A stretch of DNA of 54,904 bases from Sphingobacteriales bacterium (lineage in GTDB: Bacteria > Bacteroidota > Bacteroidia > Chitinophagales > Chitinophagaceae). Position 1 is the first letter of the stretch. Each line of letters begins with the position of its first letter. The position numbers and the translations under genes are program-made. The stretch covers positions 1 through 54,904 of the forward strand of contig JAIXSZ010000078.1 in the NCBI GenBank assembly GCA_027484425.1. Direction: 5' to 3'. This document shows positions 18,821 through 29,347 of this stretch, in pieces. The notes under the pieces were generated by a model. That model made no database searches, was not told where the DNA came from, and saw only the letters and a list, made by a program, of their open reading frames with translations.

Positions 18821-20296
18821 TTATGATGCTGACACAGCAGGCTGTGGTTTCTTAGGTTTATCGTCCGACTTTTTCTTAAATCCTGCTCGTTGCATGTTAC
18901 CCCAGCTATGCTTACGATTGGTGAGCTGAAACCAATATCCCCTCAAAGAAAAAACTACTATCAGTGGGTGATATATTAACATCTCTACAAACACCATAGC
19001 AATAACACGTATAACATCTTTCCATGTTTTGTAATACTGAAAGGTAAGCTGATCCCATAACACAGATAATGAGGATATCATTACCGAGTAAGTGTACACG
19101 AAAATGAGCAGGATAATGGCGTATGGCCAGTTCACCAATCCAAAGTATATAAGAAATAAGTAGTAGATAATTCCAAGAAATTCCACTACTGGAGCCAACA
19201 ACTCAAAAAAGAAATTGTAAGGAAATACTATAAGACCCACCCTTCCATACGCAGGATTGAACAACATTTTTTTATGGGCCAGCATCAACTGCAACAATCC
19301 ACGAGCCCACCTGGTACGTTGACGCATGAAAATCTTTACAGAAGTAGGCCCTTCTGTCCAGCAAAGTGTAGTGGGTATATACCTAACTGAAGCTTTAATC
19401 TTGTTGTCATACACATACCTCGACATGCGCATACGCAACTCCATATCTTCACCAAAAGAGGCAGGGTCATAGCCGCCCGCTTTTACCGCTATTTCTTTGT
19501 CAAACATGCCCAAACCACCCGACACATTCGGCACAGCGTTGATGTAACTCCACCCCATTTTACCCATTACAAACGAACGGATATACTCCAACTCCTGAAA
19601 ACGTGCCAGTAATGGTCTTGGGGCTTTAATAGCAATCAGCACACCTTCATCTACCTCGCACGAGTTGGCCATGCGCAGCGTAGCTCCCGTAGCTATCACA
19701 CGCATGTTTTCTTCTTCTAGCATTGGTCTGATAAGCATCCCCAAGGTTTGTTCGTGCAAAATGCAATCCACATCCGTACACAAAAAGTACGGGAAGTTAG
19801 ATACATTGATACCCACATTCGTAGCATCAGCTTTTGCCTTACCATTTTCCTTATCTACTACTATCAATTTCGCATAAGCCTCATCTCTTGATTTGTATAC
19901 TCCTCTTACAGGCTTTGCAGATAACTTGATATCGTAGGCAAAATCAACCTTTACCAATGAAAACTCATTGATTACTTTCTCGAGTGTGTCATCTGTACTA
20001 CCATCGTTGATGATAATTACCTCATAGTTGGGGTAATCGAAAGTCAATAACGAACGAACATTACTAATGATGGTTAGACCTTCATTGAACGCTGGAGCAA
20101 TAACAGAAATACCAGGTGCCAACGGAGATCCTACAATAACTTTATAGTCGGTGTAGCTTTCCTTGCGCAGAAACAAAGCAATGTTGAGAAAAGACATGAT
20201 GGCAAGCAACGCGTAAATAAGCAGCAGCGCAACCCCATAAATAAATACTGAGGTCTCGAAAAATCCGGATGCTATTTCTACAAATGTTACTCCCAT
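18821..20296 (-). CDS. Processive GT2 polysaccharide synthase
   Basis: A 491-residue paralogue of the next gene, with the same layout: N-terminal membrane helix (about 18-43), GT-A core and C-terminal membrane helices. Key residues are D98 (NDGSTDD), D175/D177 (CTDVDC), GED at 282-284 and Q326-RTRW. It lacks the CxxC insert. Similarity to the neighbour extends along the whole length, including the KAGGYD and LCWTEGPTS blocks, so the pair arose by duplication. The ATG overlaps the stop of the HEAT gene by one base (TAATG), indicating translational coupling. Its product could be the same polymer, a second polymer, or one strand of a mixed polymer made with its paralogue. Confidence 0.92.
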   Translation of the reverse strand: MGVTFVEIASGFFETSVFIYGVALLLIYALLAIMSFLNIALFLRKESYTDYKVIVGSPLAPGISVIAPAFNEGLTIISNVRSLLTFDYPNYEVIIINDGSTDDTLEKVINEFSLVKVDFAYDIKLSAKPVRGVYKSRDEAYAKLIVVDKENGKAKADATNVGINVSNFPYFLCTDVDCILHEQTLGMLIRPMLEEENMRVIATGATLRMANSCEVDEGVLIAIKAPRPLLARFQELEYIRSFVMGKMGWSYINAVPNVSGGLGMFDKEIAVKAGGYDPASFGEDMELRMRMSRYVYDNKIKASVRYIPTTLCWTEGPTSVKIFMRQRTRWARGLLQLMLAHKKMLFNPAYGRVGLIVFPYNFFFELLAPVVEFLGIIYYLFLIYFGLVNWPYAIILLIFVYTYSVMISSLSVLWDQLTFQYYKTWKDVIRVIAMVFVEMLIYHPLIVVFSLRGYWFQLTNRKHSWGNMQRAGFKKKSDDKPKKPQPAVSAS

Positions 20297-21450
20297 TAGT
20301 ACTTAATAAGCGGATTAAGGCAGTGTTTAATGATCAATTGGTTCTCCTCATAAGTCATCTCCATTAGCTCTTCTACCAGCAATCGTGAGTTTTGGGTATT
20401 GTGCTTAATGATAGCCCTAGCAGCATTCATACGAATATCAAAGTTGGAAGAAAACAAAAACTCAGATTTCAAAAACTCCAGATATTTACCAGATGCTATG
20501 TTACCCATAGCCTTCAATATTTCTAATTGACAATTGAGCGGCTGATGATTATAAATTTTCACCATCTTTTCCTCGGCTGCTTCCGCCGATAATTTACCTA
20601 AACAACTGATGGCATCGGCCCTGAAGTAGTGATCTTTGTTATTGAGCAGCTCCATTACAGCTGGTATAGCGCTTTGCTGGTCGTAGTGGGCTATAAGCTT
20701 CAGACAGAAAGAAACGACACTTTTATTGGTAGAATAACTTACCCAACGAGAGAAGTTTGGGATGGCAATGTCTTTGGTGGTGGTGATAATCTTAAACATC
20801 TCCAGCTGATCCCAAGGGAGAAGCGGCTCTGTAGCTATGTCAAAAAACTTAAAAGGTTCGTTTTTACTCAACTGAATATAGGCATTTCTGGCAGCAGCCC
20901 GCAGCGATGCATTGGTACTGTTAGTTAGTGGAAGGATAGTAACGTCGGATATGGTTATATCCATCTGGGTGAGTTCCACCACCGCTTTTATTTTCTTTTC
21001 CCATCTTACAGACTTCATTTTTGCGAAAGAGTCTTTATCTAGACCCATATCCAGGTATAATTTTCGCAACAAGTCTCCAACCTCTCCCCTAAAGTTTTTG
21101 CGATACTGAATGAGTGTATCAATCAATATCTGCCTGACAAAAGGCTTTTTATAAACTTTATTTGCAAGCGCTTCAGGATTGAATTCGATTTCCTCTGTGG
21201 GTATGTCTTTTCCTAAACTGTCGTTGAGTAGCACCTGCTCAGTAATGAGGTCCTCAATAATTGGGTTAATAAAGGCGACACGTTTTTCATGTACATAACT
21301 TTTATATCGTTTGTACATGATAGCACCATATGCAATTATGGTGGCTGCAATTGCTATTATGATAAAAGCAAGTGCTATCTCAATAAATAATGGTAGTAGG
21401 CTGAATTGCTCATAGGCCTGAAAAAGTAATTCTACCAGATCGTTCCACAT
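20296..21450 (-). CDS. Membrane-anchored HEAT-repeat protein
   Basis: A 384-residue protein with one strong membrane helix at about residues 20-46 (LFIEIALAFIIIAIAATII), a basic cytoplasmic linker, and a helical domain. From about residue 230 it contains HEAT-type repeats (IPAVMELLNNKDHYFRADAI and the following helices). HEAT repeats are protein-binding scaffolds. The gene lies 10 bases after the receiver gene and overlaps the following synthase by one base, so the product is probably a bridge between the receiver and the synthases. I know of no experimentally described homologue in a polysaccharide system. The function is an inference from position and fold. Confidence 0.88.
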   Translation of the reverse strand: MWNDLVELLFQAYEQFSLLPLFIEIALAFIIIAIAATIIAYGAIMYKRYKSYVHEKRVAFINPIIEDLITEQVLLNDSLGKDIPTEEIEFNPEALANKVYKKPFVRQILIDTLIQYRKNFRGEVGDLLRKLYLDMGLDKDSFAKMKSVRWEKKIKAVVELTQMDITISDVTILPLTNSTNASLRAAARNAYIQLSKNEPFKFFDIATEPLLPWDQLEMFKIITTTKDIAIPNFSRWVSYSTNKSVVSFCLKLIAHYDQQSAIPAVMELLNNKDHYFRADAISCLGKLSAEAAEEKMVKIYNHQPLNCQLEILKAMGNIASGKYLEFLKSEFLFSSNFDIRMNAARAIIKHNTQNSRLLVEELMEMTYEENQLIIKHCLNPLIKY

Positions 21451-21460
21451 CAGTTAGCGA

Positions 21461-21862
21461 TTATTTTTTCTTGGTTACCAACTTAACATTACCACTCCTA
21501 TTTGCCAACAACTTACGGATACGAATCATCAACTCTCCGGCCATAATAGGCTTTTTCAAATAGTCATCAGCACCCAACCTGAAGGCTTCAGTAATGGTTT
21601 CTTCATTCCCCACTGACGAACAAACTATAATACCCACATTCCTTTTTTCGCTGTTACTCCTTATTCGGCTCACAACTTCCAGTCCATTAGCATAGGGCAT
21701 CATCAAATCAGTCATTACTATATCATACTGCTCATTGTCCAGCTTCTCAAATGCCTCTTTACCGTCTTTGGCTGTAATAACTTCATGCCCATCCTTTCTG
21801 AGGATGTTTCTGATAGCCTTTAGCATGATATCGTCATCCTCGATTACTAAAATGTTTGACAT
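21461..21862 (-). CDS. Receiver-only (CheY-like) response regulator
   Basis: A 133-residue protein that is a single receiver domain with a short basic tail. The acidic pocket is E8-D9-D10, the phosphoacceptor D52 (in VMTDLMMP), the Ser/Thr switch S82 or S83, and the conserved lysine K104 before P105. There is no DNA-binding output domain, so it must act by binding another protein. It is the first gene of the unit and lies 10 bases before the membrane HEAT gene. No histidine kinase is encoded nearby, so the phosphate donor is elsewhere in the genome. I am sure of the fold and infer that it controls the synthases. Confidence 0.93.
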   Translation of the reverse strand: MSNILVIEDDDIMLKAIRNILRKDGHEVITAKDGKEAFEKLDNEQYDIVMTDLMMPYANGLEVVSRIRSNSEKRNVGIIVCSSVGNEETITEAFRLGADDYLKKPIMAGELMIRIRKLLANRSGNVKLVTKKK

Positions 21863-22404
21863 AGTTTATTGAAGGCTTTCCCCCTATTGTTATTGTTATG
21901 GTTGTTGCAACAATCTGCTAAATGAAAAATTATGCAAATGTCAGCTTTTATTATCTTAAAAGTAATGCATTCACACTACATTAACCAAATATTACTCTCA
22001 ATTTTCGGTGTATTACTACTATTAGCAACCTAAAAATAATAATCACAGTGCAAACATACACACAAAAACATATAAAGCGGTTAACAATTCGTAAATGACG
22101 ATTTTTTTTATCCGAAACCAGCTCAAATTACTTAGCATAAAACATTGTTTATACAAAAATAAAGCAACCTAATATAATATAATAACCAAAACCCTTTAGT
22201 AGTAAATCCACGTTGATTACTGCCAGTTTGCTGTGTAAAAGGATAGTTAAAAGCATACTGTCTGCCAAAATATACACAGCATGTAGCACAAAACACAAAA
22301 TAACTGACAAAATATACGCAAAATGACGGGCTATTAGCTGTGGCATAAAATGTGTTGTAAGTCTGTAAAACCTAACGTTTTAAACACTTTAAAATTTACT
22401 TATT
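21863..22404. other. Gene-free divergent region between receiver gene and groES
   Basis: This 542-base AT-rich stretch must hold the promoters of the exopolysaccharide unit (minus) and groESL (plus). I see no exact TAnnTTTG box in either direction and no CIRCE inverted repeat. A short open frame on the minus strand (22149-22346) looks like a chance frame. Confidence 0.6.
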
Positions 22405-22686
22405 ATGTCAAACAATGTAAACATCACCCCACTTCATGACAGGGTTATTGTGAAACCAGCTCCCGCTGAAGAAAAAACTGCAGGTGGCATCATTATCCCA
22501 GATACTGCAAAAGAAAAACCACAACGTGGTACAGTTATAGCTGCTGGACCAGGCAAAAAAGATGAGCCAATGACAGTAAAATCTGGCGACAGCATTCTGT
22601 ATGGCAAATACGCCGGTACAGAAGTAAGCTTCGAAGGTGTAGACTACCTGATAATGCGCGAAAGTGATATCCTGGCAGTAATCTAG
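22405..22686 (+). CDS. groES: Co-chaperonin GroES
   Basis: A 93-residue co-chaperonin, the usual length. The start contains [19 protein letters not shown], including the mobile loop that binds GroEL (KTAGGIIIP), and the middle holds [15 protein letters not shown]. It caps the GroEL ring during protein folding in the cytoplasm. It lies 72 bases before groEL and both form one operon. No CIRCE element was found, in line with the lack of HrcA control in much of the phylum, so heat control would be by another route. Confidence 0.97.
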   Translation: MSNNVNITPLHDRVIVKPAPAEEKTAGGIIIPDTAKEKPQRGTVIAAGPGKKDEPMTVKSGDSILYGKYAGTEVSFEGVDYLIMRESDILAVI

Positions 22687-22737
22687 TTTCAACTTCACCA
22701 CACCGCTCTTGCAGTTTGGTTTACTACTCAACAATAA

Positions 22738-24396
<1,659 letters not shown>

Positions 24397-24444
24397 TCTA
24401 GTCAGTTCGGTACTTGAAGTATCTGATACAGAAAACATAAATAG

Positions 24445-24470
24445 TAAAGCCCCGCAATTTCGGGGCTTTA
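24445..24470 (+). terminator. Rho-independent terminator after groEL
   Basis: TAAAGCCCCG pairs perfectly with CGGGGCTTTA over 10 base pairs with a six-base loop. It stands between convergent groEL and the epimerase gene and can work in both directions. Confidence 0.85.
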
Positions 24471-24523
24471 CTGTTTATGTTATAACATGTTGGCACGTAG
24501 GGCACAGCTATAAAACCAAATGA

Positions 24524-25456
24524 TTACATTGCTGGCTGTAGTGCTTTAATGTGCTGGTAAGTTTTAAGAATACCTTCCTGTATACCCGTAAACTGCAACT
24601 GAGGACAATCACTCACTATCTTCTTATTATCAAGGTATATAGCAGGGTTATCACTTTGTCTTTTTTCTGTGTATACCACCTCAAACTCCTCTTGTATTAT
24701 TGTTTTCATTACAGCCACTATATCATTTATCGACAAATGATCGAATGATGCTGCGTTATATATTTCACATTTACCCTGTGGTGTATATAAAGAGTGGGTC
24801 ATTAACTCAGCAAGATCCTCTGCATATATATAATTGCGTATAGCCTTTCCATCGCCAAAAATGTTTATCCTGCGTTCTTCTATTATCTTTTCTATGAATG
24901 TATTGATGATACCCAATCCTTTTTTGGTTTGCTGCCCAGGTCCATAACAGTTGGCTATACGGTACACATCGAAATCCAGATTGTATTTCACCTTAAAGTA
25001 ATTAAGAAAATACTCCATAGTCAACTTCACAATACCATGTGGCGAAAACGGATTCTTAAAAGAATCCTCTGTGGCTTTTTGGTCGGTAGTACCATAAATA
25101 GTACCTGCACTAGAGGTAAAAACTACTTTCTTCACCTGGCACTCAGCCATTACTTCCATAAAACCCAAAAAGGGAATGAGATTTTTTTCTACCTCAGCCA
25201 CCGGATTGTCCCATGTAGAAAAAGGAATACTCTCTGTAGCCAAATAATAAACCATATCCATGCCACTAAAAAAGTGGCGTAACTGAATCTTATCTGTTAG
25301 GTCTATTTTGTTGTAATTGACATCTTTGCCCAAAACACTAACATCATTTTTGCCAAAGAGTGCAATTTTTGCACCCTCAATTTGCAATAGTTTTTTAGCC
25401 AAATGACTACCAATGAACCCATTGGAACCAACTACTGCTATATTCTTAAAAATCAT
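24524..25456 (-). CDS. NAD-dependent sugar epimerase/dehydratase with altered active site
   Basis: A 310-residue extended short-chain dehydrogenase. The nucleotide-binding motif is G10-SNG-FIG16. The substrate part has the FTSSAGTIYG strand and RIANCYGPGQ. In this family the catalytic motif is YxxxK, but the aligned position reads H140-GIVK144, so the catalytic tyrosine is replaced by histidine. Either the enzyme uses different chemistry or it has lost epimerase activity and binds a nucleotide sugar only. The ATG overlaps the stop of the upstream GT2 gene by four bases, so they form one minus-strand operon for making a surface glycan. The family is certain, and the exact sugar is unknown. Confidence 0.88.
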   Translation of the reverse strand: MIFKNIAVVGSNGFIGSHLAKKLLQIEGAKIALFGKNDVSVLGKDVNYNKIDLTDKIQLRHFFSGMDMVYYLATESIPFSTWDNPVAEVEKNLIPFLGFMEVMAECQVKKVVFTSSAGTIYGTTDQKATEDSFKNPFSPHGIVKLTMEYFLNYFKVKYNLDFDVYRIANCYGPGQQTKKGLGIINTFIEKIIEERRINIFGDGKAIRNYIYAEDLAELMTHSLYTPQGKCEIYNAASFDHLSINDIVAVMKTIIQEEFEVVYTEKRQSDNPAIYLDNKKIVSDCPQLQFTGIQEGILKTYQHIKALQPAM

Positions 25457-26379
25457 ACATTTAGTGTTTTTTCAATAATTACATAGGGCCTGTCTCTGAC
25501 TTCATCATATATCCTCACTACATACTCTCCTATAATACCCAAACAAATTAGTATCAGCGAGCTAAAAAACGATATAAGAATGGCTAACGTGGTAAAACCT
25601 CTTACTGGCACACCATTCATTAACTTGCCTGACACAATATATACGGTATACCCGAATGCGAACAATAGCCCAAAATAACCCAAAATAGTAATAACTCGTA
25701 TTGGCATTGTAGAAAAAGAGAAAATACCATCCATAGCTATTTTCAACAATTTCTTCAGTGTATACCCCGACTCTCCCTCTATCCTTGCATTACGCTCATA
25801 TACAACACCTATTTGTTTGAAACCCACCCATGCCCTAATGCCTCTGAGAAAAGGATTTTTCTCATTAAACTTTAGCATATTATCCACCACACGCTTGGTC
25901 ATCACACAAAAATCTCCACTATCTAGCGGAATATGGGTGTCGCTCATGCGTTTCAATATGCGATAAAAGGTATCATAACTCATTCTTTTTATGAATGATT
26001 CCTTCCGCTTTTTACGCACCCCATAGGCAACATCATACCCCTGATCCAAATAACTGAAGAAATTGGGAAGCAATGATGGCGGATCTTGCAGATCATCGTC
26101 TATTATGGCTATATAATCGCCAGTGCAATGCGACAGACCCGTCTTAACTGCGATTTGATGTCCAAAGTTTTTAGAGAGTTTTACGCCCTTAATGTAGGAA
26201 TATTTCCCTGCCAACTCTTCTATTTTACCATAACTGTTGTCTCTGCTACCATCGTCTACCAACACCAATTCTAACGCCCAATTCGATATTTTTCGTTGCT
26301 CGTCTATAGCCTCAAGCAGAGCAGACATAAAGTTTGCGGAATTATAAATGGGTACGACTATAGATATTTTGTTTGCCAT
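25453..26379 (-). CDS. GtrB/dolichyl-phosphate-mannose-synthase-like GT2
   Basis: A 308-residue family 2 glycosyltransferase that likely moves a sugar onto a polyprenyl phosphate at the inner membrane. It has LVDDGSRD near residue 41, IAIIDDDLQDPP as the metal-binding site, and two C-terminal membrane helices (ITILGYFGLLFAFG and FFSSLILICLGIIGEYVV). The ending IYDEVRDRPYVI is typical of the GtrB/DPMS group. Such enzymes feed GT39/GT83-type membrane transferases, and one is encoded divergently at 26666. The stop overlaps the epimerase start by four bases. Confidence 0.92.
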   Translation of the reverse strand: MANKISIVVPIYNSANFMSALLEAIDEQRKISNWALELVLVDDGSRDNSYGKIEELAGKYSYIKGVKLSKNFGHQIAVKTGLSHCTGDYIAIIDDDLQDPPSLLPNFFSYLDQGYDVAYGVRKKRKESFIKRMSYDTFYRILKRMSDTHIPLDSGDFCVMTKRVVDNMLKFNEKNPFLRGIRAWVGFKQIGVVYERNARIEGESGYTLKKLLKIAMDGIFSFSTMPIRVITILGYFGLLFAFGYTVYIVSGKLMNGVPVRGFTTLAILISFFSSLILICLGIIGEYVVRIYDEVRDRPYVIIEKTLNV

Positions 26380-26456
26380 TCAGTTATTATTTGCTTTGAT
26401 AGCCGGCGTATTATTTTTCCGCTCGTAAAAGTAAGTTCTTTACCCTGTATTGTTGA

Positions 26457-26464
26457 CAAAGTTA
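26457..26464 (-). promoter_or_regulatory. Probable -7 box of the GT2-epimerase unit
   Basis: On the minus strand this reads TAACTTTG, an exact TAnnTTTG match about 78 bases before the GT2 ATG at 26379. A TTG at the ideal distance is not present. Confidence 0.4.
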
Positions 26465-26613
26465 CAAATAGGGTTTGAAAATACATATCTACAAAACATA
26501 CACGTATAAGTAATGAATCAACATAGATTTTCATTTTTTATCAGAACATCTTGATTACCATTAATTTAAAGCAATGATATGAGCTAATGCAGATAGCCAC
26601 TGAGAAAATATTT

Positions 26614-26621
26614 TATCTTTA
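26614..26621 (+). promoter_or_regulatory. Promoter-like box before the GT39-like gene
   Basis: TATCTTTA matches TAnnTTTG except for the last base and lies about 45 bases before the ATG at 26666. Confidence 0.3.
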
Positions 26622-26665
26622 GCCCGCAAAACGTACAGTAAGCGACATTGACAATCCACAATAAC

Positions 26666-28141
26666 ATGAATAAAAACACAAAGCTGTTTCTAGCCATTGC
26701 CTCGTCAGTGTATATTCTTTACCATTTCATAACACTCATTTACTCTCCTATACCTTGGTTTGATGAAGTTTCACTAGCCAGTGTCACTGATTCGTATATC
26801 AAAAACGGCACCTATTATGAGACTTGCAGGATACTGGTAATACCCGATGAAAAACTGGTTTATGGACCTTTGTTCTTCATGTTGCAGGCTCTAGTTATCA
26901 AGGTATTAGGTTTCAGCATATTCAGTGTTCGCCTGAGTAGTCTTGTTTTCGGTATTATTATCTTGGGAATGATCTATAAAATATGCCAGCATTTCCGTTT
27001 CAGTACTGCTGCCACTTTTGTAGCCATAGCCATTGTAGCTTTTGAGCCCAACTTCAACCAGTTCCTTCATTCCGGCAGAATGGATTTTATGACCCTATTT
27101 TTCTTTCTGTTGTCCTACTTGGTTTATATAAAAGCTAATAATGGTGTCAATGCAAAAACCGCATTGCAGGGCTTGCTCATCGGCATTCTTTTGGCATGTG
27201 CTGCGCTCACCACACCGCGTATTATATTCGCGTTTTCGTTTTATGTTTTTGCTTTTGTATATGAAATAGTGGGTGATAAAAGCAAAACCATACTGCATAC
27301 ATTACTTAAATATTGCTGCATAGCTGTAGGTTTTATAGGCATTTACTCCTTATGGATTTTCTCAGCTTTTGGTTCGCTCAAGGGATATATTGACTACAAT
27401 ACAAATTCGCCAGTTATACAATCACACACAGGCGTGGAGTCGGCTTTCAGGCCCAGTTATTATCTGTTTGTGTTTATCTATGCCCTCATTGCACTCTTGT
27501 TATCTCTCCGAAACAAGGCATTAACCCAAAATCGTAATCTACTATTGTTTACCATTCCCATCATTATATCATTCATTTTCATAGTTACTGGTGGGCTCAC
27601 TGGTCGTTATTTTGCGCTAGTCGATGCTTTTTTGGCAATTATGATAGCAGGACTTACCATGCACCTGAACAATGGCAAAGCACTAAAGTATGCTACCTAC
27701 ACACTCATTTTCTTTTTTGGGAGCATATTTATGGTCAAGGCAATATATGTTGCTGCTAGTGCCTCGCTTCGCAATCCTTATACTAACGAGGCTGCAATTA
27801 CAAAGTATATCAAACCAAACAACGCCATTGCTGCCGATTTTCAGTATTACTACATAGCGCGCAACAAAAATTGTACCTTCCTTTCACTGGACGAAAATGG
27901 AATGATGGACAAAAAAATGGAGTATATCTACAAAAACAAGTTCAGATACTTCATAGTCAGCAACAAAAATTGGGCTGCCGATTATTATCATACCGAGGTA
28001 CAGAAAAACAACTATAAACTTATAGCTACGCTAAACATGGAAAACAACGCATCGAGCTTGTTTGACCGAGTGATAAAAAAACTACCCTACCGCATCAGCG
28101 AAAGCTACTCCTGCAGAATATATGAATACACAGGTAACTAA
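26666..28141 (+). CDS. GT39/ArnT-like membrane glycosyltransferase
   Basis: A 491-residue polytopic protein with roughly ten or more membrane helices. Near the N-terminus, after the first helix, is PWFDEVSLA, the Asp-Glu motif that binds the lipid-linked sugar in PMT/ArnT-type enzymes. The C-terminal ~120 residues form a soluble periplasmic part with DFQYYYIARN. These enzymes transfer a sugar from polyprenyl phosphate to lipid A, protein or glycan. The donor could come from the divergent GtrB-like GT2. The frame opens with TTG at 26648, but the ATG at 26666 is a better start. Confidence 0.85.
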   Translation: MNKNTKLFLAIASSVYILYHFITLIYSPIPWFDEVSLASVTDSYIKNGTYYETCRILVIPDEKLVYGPLFFMLQALVIKVLGFSIFSVRLSSLVFGIIILGMIYKICQHFRFSTAATFVAIAIVAFEPNFNQFLHSGRMDFMTLFFFLLSYLVYIKANNGVNAKTALQGLLIGILLACAALTTPRIIFAFSFYVFAFVYEIVGDKSKTILHTLLKYCCIAVGFIGIYSLWIFSAFGSLKGYIDYNTNSPVIQSHTGVESAFRPSYYLFVFIYALIALLLSLRNKALTQNRNLLLFTIPIIISFIFIVTGGLTGRYFALVDAFLAIMIAGLTMHLNNGKALKYATYTLIFFFGSIFMVKAIYVAASASLRNPYTNEAAITKYIKPNNAIAADFQYYYIARNKNCTFLSLDENGMMDKKMEYIYKNKFRYFIVSNKNWAADYYHTEVQKNNYKLIATLNMENNASSLFDRVIKKLPYRISESYSCRIYEYTGN

Positions 28142-28183
28142 CCTCTATCCAAAGAACACCAACGACAAAAACATTAGAATAAA

Positions 28184-29296
28184 ATGACACTCATTTTCTG
28201 GCAGGGCATCATCAGCATTCACCAACATTCTTTTCTCGAAGCTTTGGCTCAACAGCCCAATGTCGAAAAAGTGGTGCTGATAGTAGAAAATGATATTTCC
28301 ACCTATCGCAAAAATATGGGATGGGGAATACCTGAATTTAAACATGTAACGGTTATTGTATCGCCAACAGCACAGCAGGTATCTGACACTATACATACCT
28401 TCAAAGATGCCATTCATATAATGGGCGGTATCAGAGTGGGGAAAATGCTGGCTACAGCAATGGATGAATGCATTAAACAAAAATGCAAATTGGGTATCAT
28501 GACAGAACCCTTCAACAAGGCTGGCACCAAAGGACTACTGCGATCCCTGAAATACAAGTACTACAAGCTGCGCTATTTCAAACACATAAACTTTGTACTG
28601 GCTATAGGCGCACAAGGCGTACTACAATATTCCACCCTTGGCTTTAACCCTGAACGGTTGTACCCCTGGGCATACTTCATAACCGTACCTACCCAAACAC
28701 GAACTGAAAACCCTACTGAAAATATTCGCATAATGTATGGTGGCAGACTAGAAGCTGCAAAAGGAATATACAATTTTATAGAAGAGCTTACCCAGTGCGA
28801 CATGCGCAATTATTCGCTAGATGTATATGGCGAGGGTGACGATGCCGAAAAACTACAACACTTGGTAAAGCTAAAAGGACGAACTGAGAACATAAAGTTT
28901 TTTCCTTTTCTGAAGTATGAAGATCTACTTAAGGTATATGCTTCCTATGACTGGGTGGTACTACCTAGCGCTCAAAAAGATGGATGGGGAGTAGTAGTAA
29001 GCGAAGGCATGTTGAATGGCCTTAAAGCATTGTGTAGCGACATATGTGGCGTAAGCAGAGTGATACAACCTGGCAAAAACGGACTAGTATTCAATTGGAC
29101 AGAGCCCCACAACTGCATCAATGCCATCATGAACATGTTGCTTAATGAAGGGTTTGCCACTCCATCACAAATACAACATTGGGCAAATAAAGGTATCAGT
29201 GCTGAGGCTGGAGCTAGTTACTTCGTGCATATTATCAACAATGTGTACAATCAAAAACCGAAACCAGATATGCCTTGGAATACACCCTGTATATAA
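28184..29296 (+). CDS. GT4-family glycosyltransferase with Asp-x7-Glu site
   Basis: A 370-residue GT-B glycosyltransferase. The C-terminal Rossmann domain has MYGGRLEAAKGIYNF, DVYGEGDDAEKL and KDGWGVVVSEGMLNG. The usual E-x7-E pair that holds the donor sugar is D-x7-E here, a conservative change. It lies 42 bases after the GT39-like gene and 51 before the second GT4, so the three form a plus-strand unit. It probably adds a sugar from a nucleotide donor to a growing glycan on the cytoplasmic face. Donor and acceptor are unknown. Confidence 0.88.
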   Translation: MTLIFWQGIISIHQHSFLEALAQQPNVEKVVLIVENDISTYRKNMGWGIPEFKHVTVIVSPTAQQVSDTIHTFKDAIHIMGGIRVGKMLATAMDECIKQKCKLGIMTEPFNKAGTKGLLRSLKYKYYKLRYFKHINFVLAIGAQGVLQYSTLGFNPERLYPWAYFITVPTQTRTENPTENIRIMYGGRLEAAKGIYNFIEELTQCDMRNYSLDVYGEGDDAEKLQHLVKLKGRTENIKFFPFLKYEDLLKVYASYDWVVLPSAQKDGWGVVVSEGMLNGLKALCSDICGVSRVIQPGKNGLVFNWTEPHNCINAIMNMLLNEGFATPSQIQHWANKGISAEAGASYFVHIINNVYNQKPKPDMPWNTPCI

Positions 29297-29347
29297 AAAC
29301 ATAAAACACAATCAGTTTCAATAACTAACCAAATAGATACATTACCA

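Noticed and set aside
22149-22346. 65-codon hydrophobic minus-strand frame upstream of groES
   Set aside because: AT-rich chance frame, no start signal, no neighbour support.
22330-22404. CIRCE element for groESL
   Set aside because: The TTAGCACTC inverted repeat is absent.
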